DNA of 64,000 nt. Source: Sphingobium sp. AP49 (GTDB lineage Bacteria > Pseudomonadota > Alphaproteobacteria > Sphingomonadales > Sphingomonadaceae). Of the stretch, positions 1-7,690 are shown piece by piece (the stretch's first letter is position 1; each line of letters starts with the position of its first letter). The notes under the pieces are model-generated. The model did no database searches, was not told the origin of the DNA, and saw only the letters and a list, made by a program, of their open reading frames with translations. Both the position numbers and the translations under genes were made by a program. The stretch is from assembly GCF_000281715.2 (NCBI RefSeq), contig NZ_CP124576.1, positions 2,549,501-2,613,500 of the forward strand. Reading direction: 5' to 3'.

Positions 1-570
1 GCCGCCACCATCGGTTTCCAGCTCTGGACCCCCGTCTATCTCGCCCGCATCCATGGCTGGCAGCCGGCGCAGATCGGCCCCGTGATCGGCATCGCCCAGA
101 TCGCCGCCGCCGCGCTGATCCCGCTCCATGGCTGGACCGTCGATCGCCTTTATCGCCGGGGCCGCAAGGACGCGCATCTTGTCTGGTGTCTGATGACCGT
201 GCTGGCCGCCGCGCCCTTCGGCATCGCCGCCTTCCTGGTCGCCAGCCCCTGGGCGACGGTCGTCTGCTACTGGTGCTTCATGGCGCTGATCCTCTCGACC
301 GCCAGCATGGGGCCGGCCACCGTGCAGGTCGTCACCCCGGCCTATCTGCGCGGCCGCGTCTCGGCGCTCTATGTGCTCGCCTCCGGCCTGATCGCGATGG
401 CCGGCGGTCCGGCCTTCATCGGCCTCGTCACCGACAAATTGTGGGGCGACGAGATGAAGGTGGGCCTCTCGCTCATCACCAGCGTCTTCTGCGTGCTGTT
501 GCCCGCAGCCATCCTCTTCGCCCTGGGCCGCGCTTCGATGCGCCGCGCCCATGAAGGCGAGCCGGTCTGA
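1..570 (+). CDS. MFS transporter, C-terminal part (5' end outside window)
   Basis: The reading frame is open from base 1 and ends at TGA 568-570, so only the last 189 residues are present. They hold about five hydrophobic membrane segments, and the basic loop with VDRLYRRGRKD is the type found between MFS helices. The tail is short, polar and cytoplasmic. Family knowledge: major facilitator permeases of this type sit beside catabolic clusters and import organic acids or hydrophobic carbon sources. It precedes the aldehyde dehydrogenase by 26 nt and is probably co-transcribed with it, which suggests uptake of the substrate (or export of an intermediate) of the catabolic island. Substrate cannot be told from this fragment. 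Confidence 0.85.
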   Translation, partial: AATIGFQLWTPVYLARIHGWQPAQIGPVIGIAQIAAAALIPLHGWTVDRLYRRGRKDAHLVWCLMTVLAAAPFGIAAFLVASPWATVVCYWCFMALILSTASMGPATVQVVTPAYLRGRVSALYVLASGLIAMAGGPAFIGLVTDKLWGDEMKVGLSLITSVFCVLLPAAILFALGRASMRRAHEGEPV

Positions 571-596
571 CCGGCCTCTTCCCAAAGGACATAAAG

Positions 597-2072
597 ATGA
601 TCGAAACCCGCCGCCCCGCCTTCCTCGACGGCAAGCCCAAGCAGTTGCTGATCGACGGCCAGCATGTCGACGCCCTGTCGGGCAAGAGCTTCCAGAGCTT
701 CAGCGCGTCGACCGGCGAACTGGTCGCACAGCTAGCGCTGGCCAGCGCCGAGGATGTCGACCGCGCCGTGCGCGCCGCTCGCGCCGCCTTTGAAGGGCCA
801 TGGAGCCGCTTCAAGCCGGCCGATCGCCAGGCGGTGCTGCTGCGCCTCGCCGACCTGGTCGATGCGGAGTTTCAGGATCTCGCCCTGCTCGACGTGATCG
901 AGATGGGCCGGCCGATCACCGCCGCCATGGGGCTGCGCGGCATGCTGCAGCGATCGCTGCGCCATTTCGCCGGCGCCGCCACCGCCATCCATGGCGAGAC
1001 TTTGTCCAACAGCTTCCCGGTCGACCTTCTCTCCTACACATTGAAGGAGCCGGTCGGCGTCGTCGGCGCGATCATCCCCTGGAATGGACCGCTGTTCAGC
1101 GCCGCGTGGAAGGTCGCCCCTGTACTCGCCACCGGCTGCACCATCGTGCTGAAGCCAGCCGAGGATGCCTCGCTCAGTCCGCTGCGCTTTGCCCAGCTCT
1201 GCCTGGAGGCCGGCGTGCCGCCCGGCGTCGTCAATGTCGTCACCGGCGCGGGCGAGACCGGCGCTGCCCTTGCCGCCCATCCCGACGTCGACAAGATCGC
1301 GTTCACCGGCTCGTGCGAGACCGGCCAGCGGATCATCGCCGCCTCGGCCGGATCGGTGAAGAAGGTGACGATGGAACTGGGCGGCAAATCACCCAACATC
1401 ATCTTTGCCGACGCCGATCTCGACGCCGCCACCCCGGCCGCCGCGATGGGCGTGTTCAACAATTCGGGCCAGGTCTGCGCCGCCGGCACACGCCTGTTCG
1501 TCGAACGGCCGGTCTATGAGGAAATGGTGCAGCGCATCGCCGCCTTCGCCGCCAATCTCAAGATCGGTCCCAGCCTCGACCCCGAAACCGTGATCGGCCC
1601 GCTGGTGTCGGCCAAGCAGTTCGCCCGCGTCTCCTCCTATCTCGATCTTGGCCCGCAGGAGGGCGCCCGGCTCGTCACCGGTGGCCATCGCGTCACCGGC
1701 GGCGCGCTCGACCAGGGCCATTGGGTCGCGCCGACCATCTTCGCCGATGTAACCGACGAGATGCGGATCGCGCGCGAGGAGATTTTCGGCCCGGTATCCT
1801 GCATCCTGCCCTTCGACAGCCTGGACGAGGTGATCGGCCGTGCCAACGCCACCCGCTTCGGCCTCGCCGGCGGCGTGTGGACCCGCGACATCGGCAAGGC
1901 CATGACGGCGGTCAAGCGTATCCGCGCCGGCTCCATCTGGGTGAACCATTATTTCGCCATGGACCCGTCGGTCCCGTTCGGCGGCTACAAGATGAGCGGC
2001 TATGGCCGCGAAGGTGGCGCCGAGCATATCGACGCCTATCTCCAGACCAAGGGCGTGTGGATCCGCACCTGA
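597..2072 (+). CDS. NAD(P)-dependent aldehyde dehydrogenase
   Basis: A 491-residue protein of normal ALDH length. It oxidises an aldehyde to the carboxylic acid through a thiohemiacetal on the catalytic cysteine. Visible signatures: PWNGPL (about 161-166), the general-base glutamate in MELGGKSPN (E260), the nucleophile in NSGQVCAAGT (C294), and the C-terminal EEIFGPV motif. The ATG is preceded by AAAGGA (585-590). The gene lies between an MFS permease and a convergent P450 operon. In this setting the likely job is oxidation of an aldehyde made from a P450-derived alcohol before CoA activation; that role is inference. Confidence 0.93.
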   Translation: MIETRRPAFLDGKPKQLLIDGQHVDALSGKSFQSFSASTGELVAQLALASAEDVDRAVRAARAAFEGPWSRFKPADRQAVLLRLADLVDAEFQDLALLDVIEMGRPITAAMGLRGMLQRSLRHFAGAATAIHGETLSNSFPVDLLSYTLKEPVGVVGAIIPWNGPLFSAAWKVAPVLATGCTIVLKPAEDASLSPLRFAQLCLEAGVPPGVVNVVTGAGETGAALAAHPDVDKIAFTGSCETGQRIIAASAGSVKKVTMELGGKSPNIIFADADLDAATPAAAMGVFNNSGQVCAAGTRLFVERPVYEEMVQRIAAFAANLKIGPSLDPETVIGPLVSAKQFARVSSYLDLGPQEGARLVTGGHRVTGGALDQGHWVAPTIFADVTDEMRIAREEIFGPVSCILPFDSLDEVIGRANATRFGLAGGVWTRDIGKAMTAVKRIRAGSIWVNHYFAMDPSVPFGGYKMSGYGREGGAEHIDAYLQTKGVWIRT

Positions 2073-2082
2073 GCGGCGCTAA

Positions 2083-2108
2083 CCGAGGGGCCGGTCAGCG
2101 CCCCTCGG
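2083..2108. terminator. Hairpin between convergent ALDH and M20 genes
   Basis: Perfect 9-bp stem CCGAGGGGC / GCCCCTCGG with an 8-nt loop in the 22-nt gap and the last codons of the minus-strand gene. There is no T-tract on either side, so it may be a weak bidirectional terminator or simply a stable hairpin. Confidence 0.4.
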
Positions 2109-3501
2109 CATAGGCGCGGATCAGCGCATAGAGATAATCGCGCCCGTCATAGACGCTCTTCACCCGGATGCGCTCGTCCACGCCATGGGCGCCATTGCCG
2201 TCGGGATCGAGGAAGATGCCCGGCACGCCATAGGTCGGGATGCCCGCAGCGCTGAGATAGCGGCCATCGGTGCCGGCGGTCAGCAGGTTGGGCACCACCG
2301 GAATACCGGGGAAATGCCGCTGCGCCAGCTTTTCGGCCGGCCCCATGATCCGGGGATCGAGCGGCGGCGGCACGGCCGGCGCGCCCTTGTCGCCCTTGCG
2401 CGTCAGGGCAATCCCGGGCGGCAGCGCCGCGCGTAGCCGCGCCTCGACAGCCTCCACCCTGTCGCCGGGAAACAGGCGGCACTGGATCGTCGCCTGCGCC
2501 CGCTGCGGCAGTGCATTTTCGGCGTGGCCCGCCTCCACCTGCGTCGCGACACAGGTGGTGCGCAGCATCGCATTATAGGTGACGTCGCCCGTCACCGTGG
2601 CGACCGTCGCGGCGTCATCCTGCCCCTGCCCCAGCCGCTCCATCGCCTGCCCCATCGCGCCGCCGACGATCGGCCCCATGCGGGTGAAATAGCCGCGATT
2701 GGTGGGGTTAAGCTGGATCGGGAATGACAGCCGCCGCACCGCCGCCAGTGCATCGGCCAGGTCATAGATCGCATTGTCGGGGCGCGGCCGGCTGCTATGG
2801 CCGCCGCTGTTGCGCGCCTCGATCGTGAAGCTCTGCGCATATTTCTCGCCGACCGCCAGATAGAGGGCGATCGGCCGGCCATCCTTGTCGCTGATGCCAT
2901 AGCCGCCCTCGTTCAGGGCAAAGCCCGCCTGCACCGCATCGCGCCGGTTGCGCAGCAACCAGTCGACGCCGTTCACCGCGTCGCCGCTTTCCTCACCGCA
3001 GGTCAGCGCCACCTTGATCGATCGCTGGGGACGGAAGCCCGCCGCCTGCATCCGGATCAGGCTGTCGATCCAGATCGCGGACAATGCCTTGTCGTCGATC
3101 ACCCCGCGCCCGATGAAATAGCCCTTCTCCTCGGTCAGGCGGAACGGATCACGCGGCCAATCCTCGCGCCGGGCGGCGACCACATCGATATGATCGACCA
3201 GCAGCATCGGCGCCGCGCGCGGATCGCTGCCCTCGATCCGGGCGATCAGGCCGCCATCCCTCTCATGCCCCTGCGGCACGAAGACCTCGGCGCGATCCGG
3301 CCCGAACCCTGCCTTGTGCAGCCGATCGAGCATCCGGCCCGCCGCGACGGTGCAACTGCCGGTCGGCGCGCTGGTATCGGTCTCCACCAGTTCGCGATAG
3401 ATATCGCGAAAGGCGATCTGGTCGGGGCGCAGCTCCGCCGCCATCGCCGGGCTGGATGCCAGCGCGACAAGGCCGCCAAGGGCCAGCAGGGAGCCTCTCA
3501 T
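2095..3501 (-). CDS. Secreted M20/M28-type metallopeptidase (amidohydrolase)
   Basis: A 468-residue protein starting with a signal peptide (hydrophobic residues 4-16, cleavage near AMA-A, residue 21). Zinc-ligand motifs of the M20 family are visible: LLVDHIDVV (His, general base Asp), GRGVIDDK (bridging Asp), TCGEES (Glu-Glu) and the late GNGAHGVDE histidine. Family members hydrolyse peptides or N-acyl amino acids and related amides. The ATG overlaps the ferredoxin stop codon (ATGA at 3498-3501), so it is translationally coupled to a P450/ferredoxin pair, which is unusual company for a peptidase and suggests that it acts on a conjugated substrate or product of the P450. Confidence 0.88.
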   Translation of the reverse strand: MRGSLLALGGLVALASSPAMAAELRPDQIAFRDIYRELVETDTSAPTGSCTVAAGRMLDRLHKAGFGPDRAEVFVPQGHERDGGLIARIEGSDPRAAPMLLVDHIDVVAARREDWPRDPFRLTEEKGYFIGRGVIDDKALSAIWIDSLIRMQAAGFRPQRSIKVALTCGEESGDAVNGVDWLLRNRRDAVQAGFALNEGGYGISDKDGRPIALYLAVGEKYAQSFTIEARNSGGHSSRPRPDNAIYDLADALAAVRRLSFPIQLNPTNRGYFTRMGPIVGGAMGQAMERLGQGQDDAATVATVTGDVTYNAMLRTTCVATQVEAGHAENALPQRAQATIQCRLFPGDRVEAVEARLRAALPPGIALTRKGDKGAPAVPPPLDPRIMGPAEKLAQRHFPGIPVVPNLLTAGTDGRYLSAAGIPTYGVPGIFLDPDGNGAHGVDERIRVKSVYDGRDYLYALIRAYAEGR

Positions 3502-3689
3502 TTCTGGATGTCGAGCGCGCGTTCGGGGCAGGATTTGGCGCCCATCCAGGCCAGCCTTTCCTGTTCTTCCGGCACATCGATGTCGCCGGGCATGATATAG
3601 CCCTCATCATCCAGCTCGAAGATATCGGGCGCCATCGCCCAGCAGCGGGCATGGCCCTGACATTTCTCGCGATGCACGATGATCTTCAT
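3498..3689 (-). CDS. [3Fe-4S]-type ferredoxin, P450 redox partner
   Basis: A 63-residue protein with three conserved cysteines, C10, C16 and C54 (CQGHARC and KSCPE), with histidine 13 in the place of the second cysteine of a 4Fe-4S motif. This Cys-x5-Cys...Cys-Pro pattern is the small ferredoxin family that transfers electrons to bacterial cytochromes P450. Its start overlaps the P450 stop (ATGA at 3686-3689), so the two are translated together. No ferredoxin reductase gene is present in the window, so reduction must come from a reductase encoded elsewhere. Confidence 0.92.
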   Translation of the reverse strand: MKIIVHREKCQGHARCWAMAPDIFELDDEGYIMPGDIDVPEEQERLAWMGAKSCPERALDIQK

Positions 3690-4927
3690 GCCGCATCCTC
3701 CTGCGACCAGTCGAGGATGAGGTTTTCGATCCCGAACACATGGCCGCCATAGGTGACCGGCGCGGTGCCGGACTTGATGCGGAAGGTCGGGATGCGTTTC
3801 AGCCATTCCTCCAGCCCCACGACGATCTCGCGCCGCGCCAGATGCGACCCCAGGCAACGATGCGGACCATAGGCAAAGGCGGTGTGGCGATTATCCTCGC
3901 GGGCGAGGTCGATGCGCGCAGGATCGGCAAATTCCAGCGGATCGCGATTGGCGATCATCGTCGCGCAGGACACATAGTCGCCCTTGCGGATCGGCGCGCC
4001 CTCAAAGTCCACGTCCTTGGTCGCCACCCGGATCATCTGCACCGTCGGATAGGCGCGCAGCAATTCCTCCGCCGCCAGCACGATCCGCTTTGGATCATCG
4101 CGCAGCCATTGCTGGTCCGCCTGATGCCGCGCCAGATAGTTGAGATCGAATCCGATCGCCGCCGCCACCGTGTCCAGCCCGGCGATGAACAGCAGCACGC
4201 CGGTGCCCCTGATCTCCTGGCTAGTAAGTGGGCGATCATCGATCCGCGATTGCACCAGGAAGGACATGAAATCATCGACCGGCTGCCGGCGCCGATCAGC
4301 CGACAATTCGTCGATGAAGGCGACAATGGTGCGCGCCGCCGCCGGCCGCTTCACATTGTCGCCATGCAGCAGGTCGTTGGCCCAGCCGACAAACTCATCG
4401 AGCCGATCGTCCGACAGGCCCAGGAAGCGCAGGAAGATGTTGACCGCGAAGGGGAAGGCAAAATCGGTCATCACGTCGCAACTGGTGCCCGACGCGGCGA
4501 TCCGGTCGATCAGCACGCTTGCCCTTTCGCGCACCGCCGTTTCTAGCGCCATCACCCGCTTGGGCGACAGCAGCGGGTTGAGCAACGAACGGAACTTGCC
4601 ATGTTCGGGCGGGTCCAGTTCCAGCGGGATCATCGGCCAGCTTTCGCCCAGTGCCGAAGCAAAGATGCTGCGATGGCTGGAGAAGGTTTCGGGATCCTGC
4701 AACACCCGCCGCTGATCCTGCGCGCGGGTGATGACCCAGGTGCCCTTGCCGTCGCGGGTGTTGACCGGCGAATAGAAGATACGCGGCCCATCATGCACCA
4801 CTGCGCTCGCCGCCTGCGGATCGCCATTGGGGGTCGGTTCCAGCCCCGGCGAACTGAACAGGCTGAAATTGCCGATCATGTCGGGCGGCACATGCGCCGG
4901 GATCGGACGGGCGGCCATGGTTTCCAT
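3686..4927 (-). CDS. Cytochrome P450
   Basis: A 413-residue soluble bacterial P450. The oxygen-activating I-helix motif AGLDT is at 249-253, ExxR is E288-R291, and the haem-binding loop FAYGPHRCLG (351-360) gives the axial thiolate C358. I chose ATG 4927 rather than the longer 4966 frame because AGGAG lies 7-8 nt upstream of it. The protein hydroxylates a hydrophobic substrate using the [3Fe-4S] ferredoxin encoded directly downstream. The divergent neighbour is an acyl-CoA dehydrogenase operon, so the P450 probably starts the pathway for a terpenoid- or steroid-like compound. The exact CYP family cannot be assigned by eye. Confidence 0.95.
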   Translation of the reverse strand: METMAARPIPAHVPPDMIGNFSLFSSPGLEPTPNGDPQAASAVVHDGPRIFYSPVNTRDGKGTWVITRAQDQRRVLQDPETFSSHRSIFASALGESWPMIPLELDPPEHGKFRSLLNPLLSPKRVMALETAVRERASVLIDRIAASGTSCDVMTDFAFPFAVNIFLRFLGLSDDRLDEFVGWANDLLHGDNVKRPAAARTIVAFIDELSADRRRQPVDDFMSFLVQSRIDDRPLTSQEIRGTGVLLFIAGLDTVAAAIGFDLNYLARHQADQQWLRDDPKRIVLAAEELLRAYPTVQMIRVATKDVDFEGAPIRKGDYVSCATMIANRDPLEFADPARIDLAREDNRHTAFAYGPHRCLGSHLARREIVVGLEEWLKRIPTFRIKSGTAPVTYGGHVFGIENLILDWSQEDAA

Positions 4928-4983
4928 ACTACGCTCTCCTGCAGCAGTAGCCAGTTCTCGCGCCAAGACGGACCGGCCTTATC

Positions 4984-5002
4984 AATTTTGCATTATGGTA
5001 TA
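4984..5002 (-). promoter_or_regulatory. Island motif site 1 (upstream of P450 operon)
   Basis: On the minus strand this reads TATACCATAATGCAAAATT, one of five sites fitting TATMCYNNAGTGCAAWAWT in the control regions of the catabolic island. It is 57 nt before the P450 start. A TTGACA lies further upstream (5029-5024) but is 21 nt from TATACC, too far for a standard sigma-70 promoter. Operator function is inferred only from recurrence. Confidence 0.4.
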
Positions 5003-5142
5003 GTTTATGAACAGGCGACCGGCTGTCAATCGGGCAATCGTCGTTACGATATTTTCCTGCGCGCGCGCCATGAGCGCCACCGCATTTCCGCGCTTTTCCG
5101 CCATATTGCGCAAAATTCGCGATTTCTGTTGCGGATGAAAAT

Positions 5143-5161
5143 TATCCTTGAGTGCAAAATA
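5143..5161 (+). promoter_or_regulatory. Island motif site 2 (upstream of acyl-CoA dehydrogenase operon)
   Basis: Reads TATCCTTGAGTGCAAAATA. It matches the site before the second CoA-transferase (14609-14627) at 13 of 15 positions in the TATCCTNNAGTGCAA core. A second, weaker copy begins 23 bp downstream, about two helical turns, on the same face. Operator function is inference. Confidence 0.42.
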
Positions 5162-5165
5162 TAAC

Positions 5166-5184
5166 TAGCCACCTGTGCAATATT
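5166..5184 (+). promoter_or_regulatory. Island motif site 3 (tandem copy)
   Basis: Reads TAGCCACCTGTGCAATATT, matching about 13 of 16 informative positions of the island consensus and in direct orientation 23 bp after site 2. The weakest of the five sites. Confidence 0.3.
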
Positions 5185-5297
5185 GACCTAAGGAATCGGT
5201 CATGGATCGCAAGCGGCCATCCGAAAGCCGCGAGCAGCCCGACGGGTAACACCGGACCGGCGCGCTCGCCTTTCGAGCAGAACAGGGATGTGAGTGG

Positions 5298-6479
5298 ATG
5301 GCGGAAATGGAGCCCATCGATAGAGAAGAATTCCGGCAGGAGGCGCGCGCCTGGCTGAAGGCGAATTTTCCGCCGGCGCTGACCAATGTGCCCGGCCTCC
5401 TCTTCCAGGGCGACGCCCATGCCGCCGCCGCCAATGACGATTATCAGCTCTGGCGCCAGCGCATGACCGACAAGGGCTGGGGCGTTCCCACCTGGGCGCC
5501 GCGCTATGGCGGCGCCGGCCTCACCGAAGCGCATGGCAAGATCATCGGCGAAGAACTGGCGGCGATCGGCGGTTTCAACCCGATCCGCAGCTATGGCACG
5601 ATGATGCTTGGCCCCACCCTGCTGGAATATGGCGACGAAGCACAGAAGCTGGAACATCTGCCCTTCATCGCCAGCCATGAACGGCGCTGGTGCCAGGGCT
5701 TTTCCGAACCCGGCGCGGGATCGGACCTGGCCGCCCTCCAGACCAAATGCATCGACATGGGCGACCACTGGCTGGTCAGCGGGCAGAAGATCTGGACGTC
5801 GGGCGCCGACCAGGCCGACTGGTGCTTCGTCCTCGTCCGCACCGACACCGAACGCAAGCAGGGCGGCATCAGCTTCCTGCTGGTCGACATGCAATCCGAA
5901 GGGATCGAGGCGCGGCCGATCGTCCTGATCAGCGGATCGACCCATTTCTGCGAGGTCTTCTTCAACGATGTGAAGGTGCCCAAAGGCAATCTGGTGGGTG
6001 AGGTCAACCAGGGCTGGACCATCGCCAAGCGGCTGCTGCAGTTCGAGCGCAACAGCCTGTCGGAGGTGAAGGCCGACATCACCCCCCTCGCCCCGCTCGC
6101 TCATGACTATCTGGGCACCGACGCGCTCGGGCGGATCGACAGCCCGGACCTGCGCGCCCGGCTGGTGCGCAATGCGATGCGGCACGAAGCCTATATGGCG
6201 ACCGTACGCCGGCTCGCCGCAGAGGCCAAGAATGGCGGCCCCAGCCATGGCGTGTCCGCACTCAAGAATTTGTGGTCCGGCATCATCCAGGAACGAGCGG
6301 AACTGCTGATCGAGGTGATGGGGGCCGATGGCCTGGGTTGGGCCGGCGATCCCTACACCGCTGCCGAGAAGGAGGCGACGCGCGCCTGGCTGCATAGCAA
6401 GGCCTTCTCTATCTACGGCGGCAGCTACGAGGTGCAGAATAATATCACCGCCAAGCACACGCTCGGCCTGCCGGGCTGA
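5298..6479 (+). CDS. Acyl-CoA dehydrogenase, large-type subunit
   Basis: A 393-residue flavin-dependent acyl-CoA dehydrogenase: ACAD N-terminal, middle (FSEPGAGSD) and C-terminal domains are all present. At the position where MCAD-type enzymes carry the catalytic base in YEGT, this protein has YGGS, as in heteromeric enzymes for steroid, pimeloyl or other bulky acyl-CoAs. The next gene encodes a second, dissimilar ACAD 46 nt downstream, so an alpha2beta2 assembly is likely. An AGGGA lies 9 nt before the ATG. It opens the plus-strand catabolic operon, divergent from the P450. Substrate is not determinable from sequence. Confidence 0.92.
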   Translation: MAEMEPIDREEFRQEARAWLKANFPPALTNVPGLLFQGDAHAAAANDDYQLWRQRMTDKGWGVPTWAPRYGGAGLTEAHGKIIGEELAAIGGFNPIRSYGTMMLGPTLLEYGDEAQKLEHLPFIASHERRWCQGFSEPGAGSDLAALQTKCIDMGDHWLVSGQKIWTSGADQADWCFVLVRTDTERKQGGISFLLVDMQSEGIEARPIVLISGSTHFCEVFFNDVKVPKGNLVGEVNQGWTIAKRLLQFERNSLSEVKADITPLAPLAHDYLGTDALGRIDSPDLRARLVRNAMRHEAYMATVRRLAAEAKNGGPSHGVSALKNLWSGIIQERAELLIEVMGADGLGWAGDPYTAAEKEATRAWLHSKAFSIYGGSYEVQNNITAKHTLGLPG

Positions 6480-6525
6480 GCATGGGCAAGGAAGAGAAAA
6501 AAGACAGGATGCGGGAGGACGCGCC

Positions 6526-7677
6526 GTGGCGGTGCTGAACGACGAACAGACAATGCTGAAGGACATGGCGTCACAATGGGTGCGCGACCGCCTGCCCGTG
6601 ACCGCGCTGCGCGGCCTGTACGATCATGGCGGCGGCGGCCGCTGCGGATCGGACGGCTATGATGCCGATGCCTGGGCCGAAATGGCGCAGATGGGCTGGT
6701 GCGGCATCATCGTGCCGGAAGCCCATGGTGGGGCCGATTTCGGCTATCTCAGCCTTGGCCTGGTGATCGAGGAACTGGGCCGCACCCTGGCCGCCTCGCC
6801 GCTCATCAGCTCCGCGCTGGTCGCTGCGTCTGCGCTGCGCCTCGCCGGCACGCAAGAGCAACAGGGCCGCTGGCTGCCGGGCATCGCCGACGGATCGCTG
6901 ATCGGCACGCTGGCGCTCGACGAAGGGCCGCATCATGCCCCCGAGCGCACCGCACTTGCCGCCACAGCCTCGCACGATGGCTGGAAGCTGTCCGGCACCA
7001 AGCGCCCGGTACAGGACGGCATGATCGCCCACCTCGCCATCGTCGCCGCGCGCACCAGCGGCGCGCCGGGCGATCGGGACGGCCTGACCCTGTTCCTGGT
7101 GCCGACCGACAGCGCCGGGCTGGAGCGGCAGGCACTCGACCAGATCGACGCTCGTCGCCCGGCTCTCTATCGGCTTGAGGCTGTCAATGTCGCTGTCAAC
7201 GATGTGCTCGGCGAAGTCGGCAAGGCCGCCGACCTGATCGACGCGATCCGCGACCGGGCCGCGATCGGCATGGCGGCCGAAATGCTGGGCAGCGCGACCC
7301 AGGCGTTCGACATCACGCTCGATTATCTCAAGACCCGCGTCCAGTTCGGCGCGATCATCGGCTCCTTCCAGGCGCTGCAGCATCGCGCGGCCGAACTGTT
7401 CGGCGAATTGCAGCTGACGCGATCGGCGGTCGAAACCGCGCTGGCGGCGATCGATGCCGATGATCCTGCCCTCCCCGCCCTCGCCTCGCTTGCCAAGGCG
7501 ACGGCCGGCGAGACGCTGCACCGCATCTCCTCGCAGATGGTCCAACTGCATGGCGGCATCGGCATGACCCATGAACATGATGCCGGCCTTTACCTGAAGC
7601 GCGCCCGCGTCGCCGAGCAATGCCATGGCAGCACCGCCTGGCATCGCGAGCGCTGGGCGCGGCTCAATGGCTATTGA
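6526..7677 (+). CDS. Acyl-CoA dehydrogenase, small-type partner subunit
   Basis: A 383-residue ACAD beginning at GTG 6526; GGGAGG (6513-6518) is 7 nt upstream and no in-frame ATG fits better. The C-terminal region has the LHGGIGMTHEHDAGLY signature and a late HGSTAWHRER tail, typical of the second subunit of heteromeric ACADs, which often lacks an independent active site. Directly follows the first ACAD. Inference: both subunits form one enzyme introducing a double bond into a branched or cyclic acyl-CoA. Confidence 0.9.
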   Translation: MAVLNDEQTMLKDMASQWVRDRLPVTALRGLYDHGGGGRCGSDGYDADAWAEMAQMGWCGIIVPEAHGGADFGYLSLGLVIEELGRTLAASPLISSALVAASALRLAGTQEQQGRWLPGIADGSLIGTLALDEGPHHAPERTALAATASHDGWKLSGTKRPVQDGMIAHLAIVAARTSGAPGDRDGLTLFLVPTDSAGLERQALDQIDARRPALYRLEAVNVAVNDVLGEVGKAADLIDAIRDRAAIGMAAEMLGSATQAFDITLDYLKTRVQFGAIIGSFQALQHRAAELFGELQLTRSAVETALAAIDADDPALPALASLAKATAGETLHRISSQMVQLHGGIGMTHEHDAGLYLKRARVAEQCHGSTAWHRERWARLNGY

Positions 7678-7690
7678 GGGGCCGATGACC

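Larger units (their letters stand above)
4928..5297. promoter_or_regulatory. Divergent control region between P450 and acyl-CoA dehydrogenase operons
   Basis: A 370-bp gene-free stretch, markedly more AT-rich than its flanks around 4980-5185. It must contain the promoters of both the P450-ferredoxin-hydrolase operon (minus) and the long beta-oxidation operon (plus). It holds three of the five island motif sites (4984-5002 minus, 5143-5161 plus, 5166-5184 plus) and a short palindrome TTGCGCAA (5106-5113). No convincing sigma-70 -35/-10 pair was found, which fits activator-dependent promoters. Confidence 0.6.

Noticed and set aside
4979..5030. TTGACA with TATACC as sigma-70 promoter of the P450
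   Set aside because: Spacing is 21 nt, and alternatives at 17-18 nt have poor -10 matches; listed only as part of the control region.
5143..5184. Sigma-54 promoter reading of the GTGCAA motif
   Set aside because: The GG..GC -24/-12 spacing is missing; only a TGCA resemblance exists.
5142..6566. 474-codon minus-strand frame opposite the first ACAD
   Set aside because: Shadow of the ACAD gene and it would block the divergent control region.
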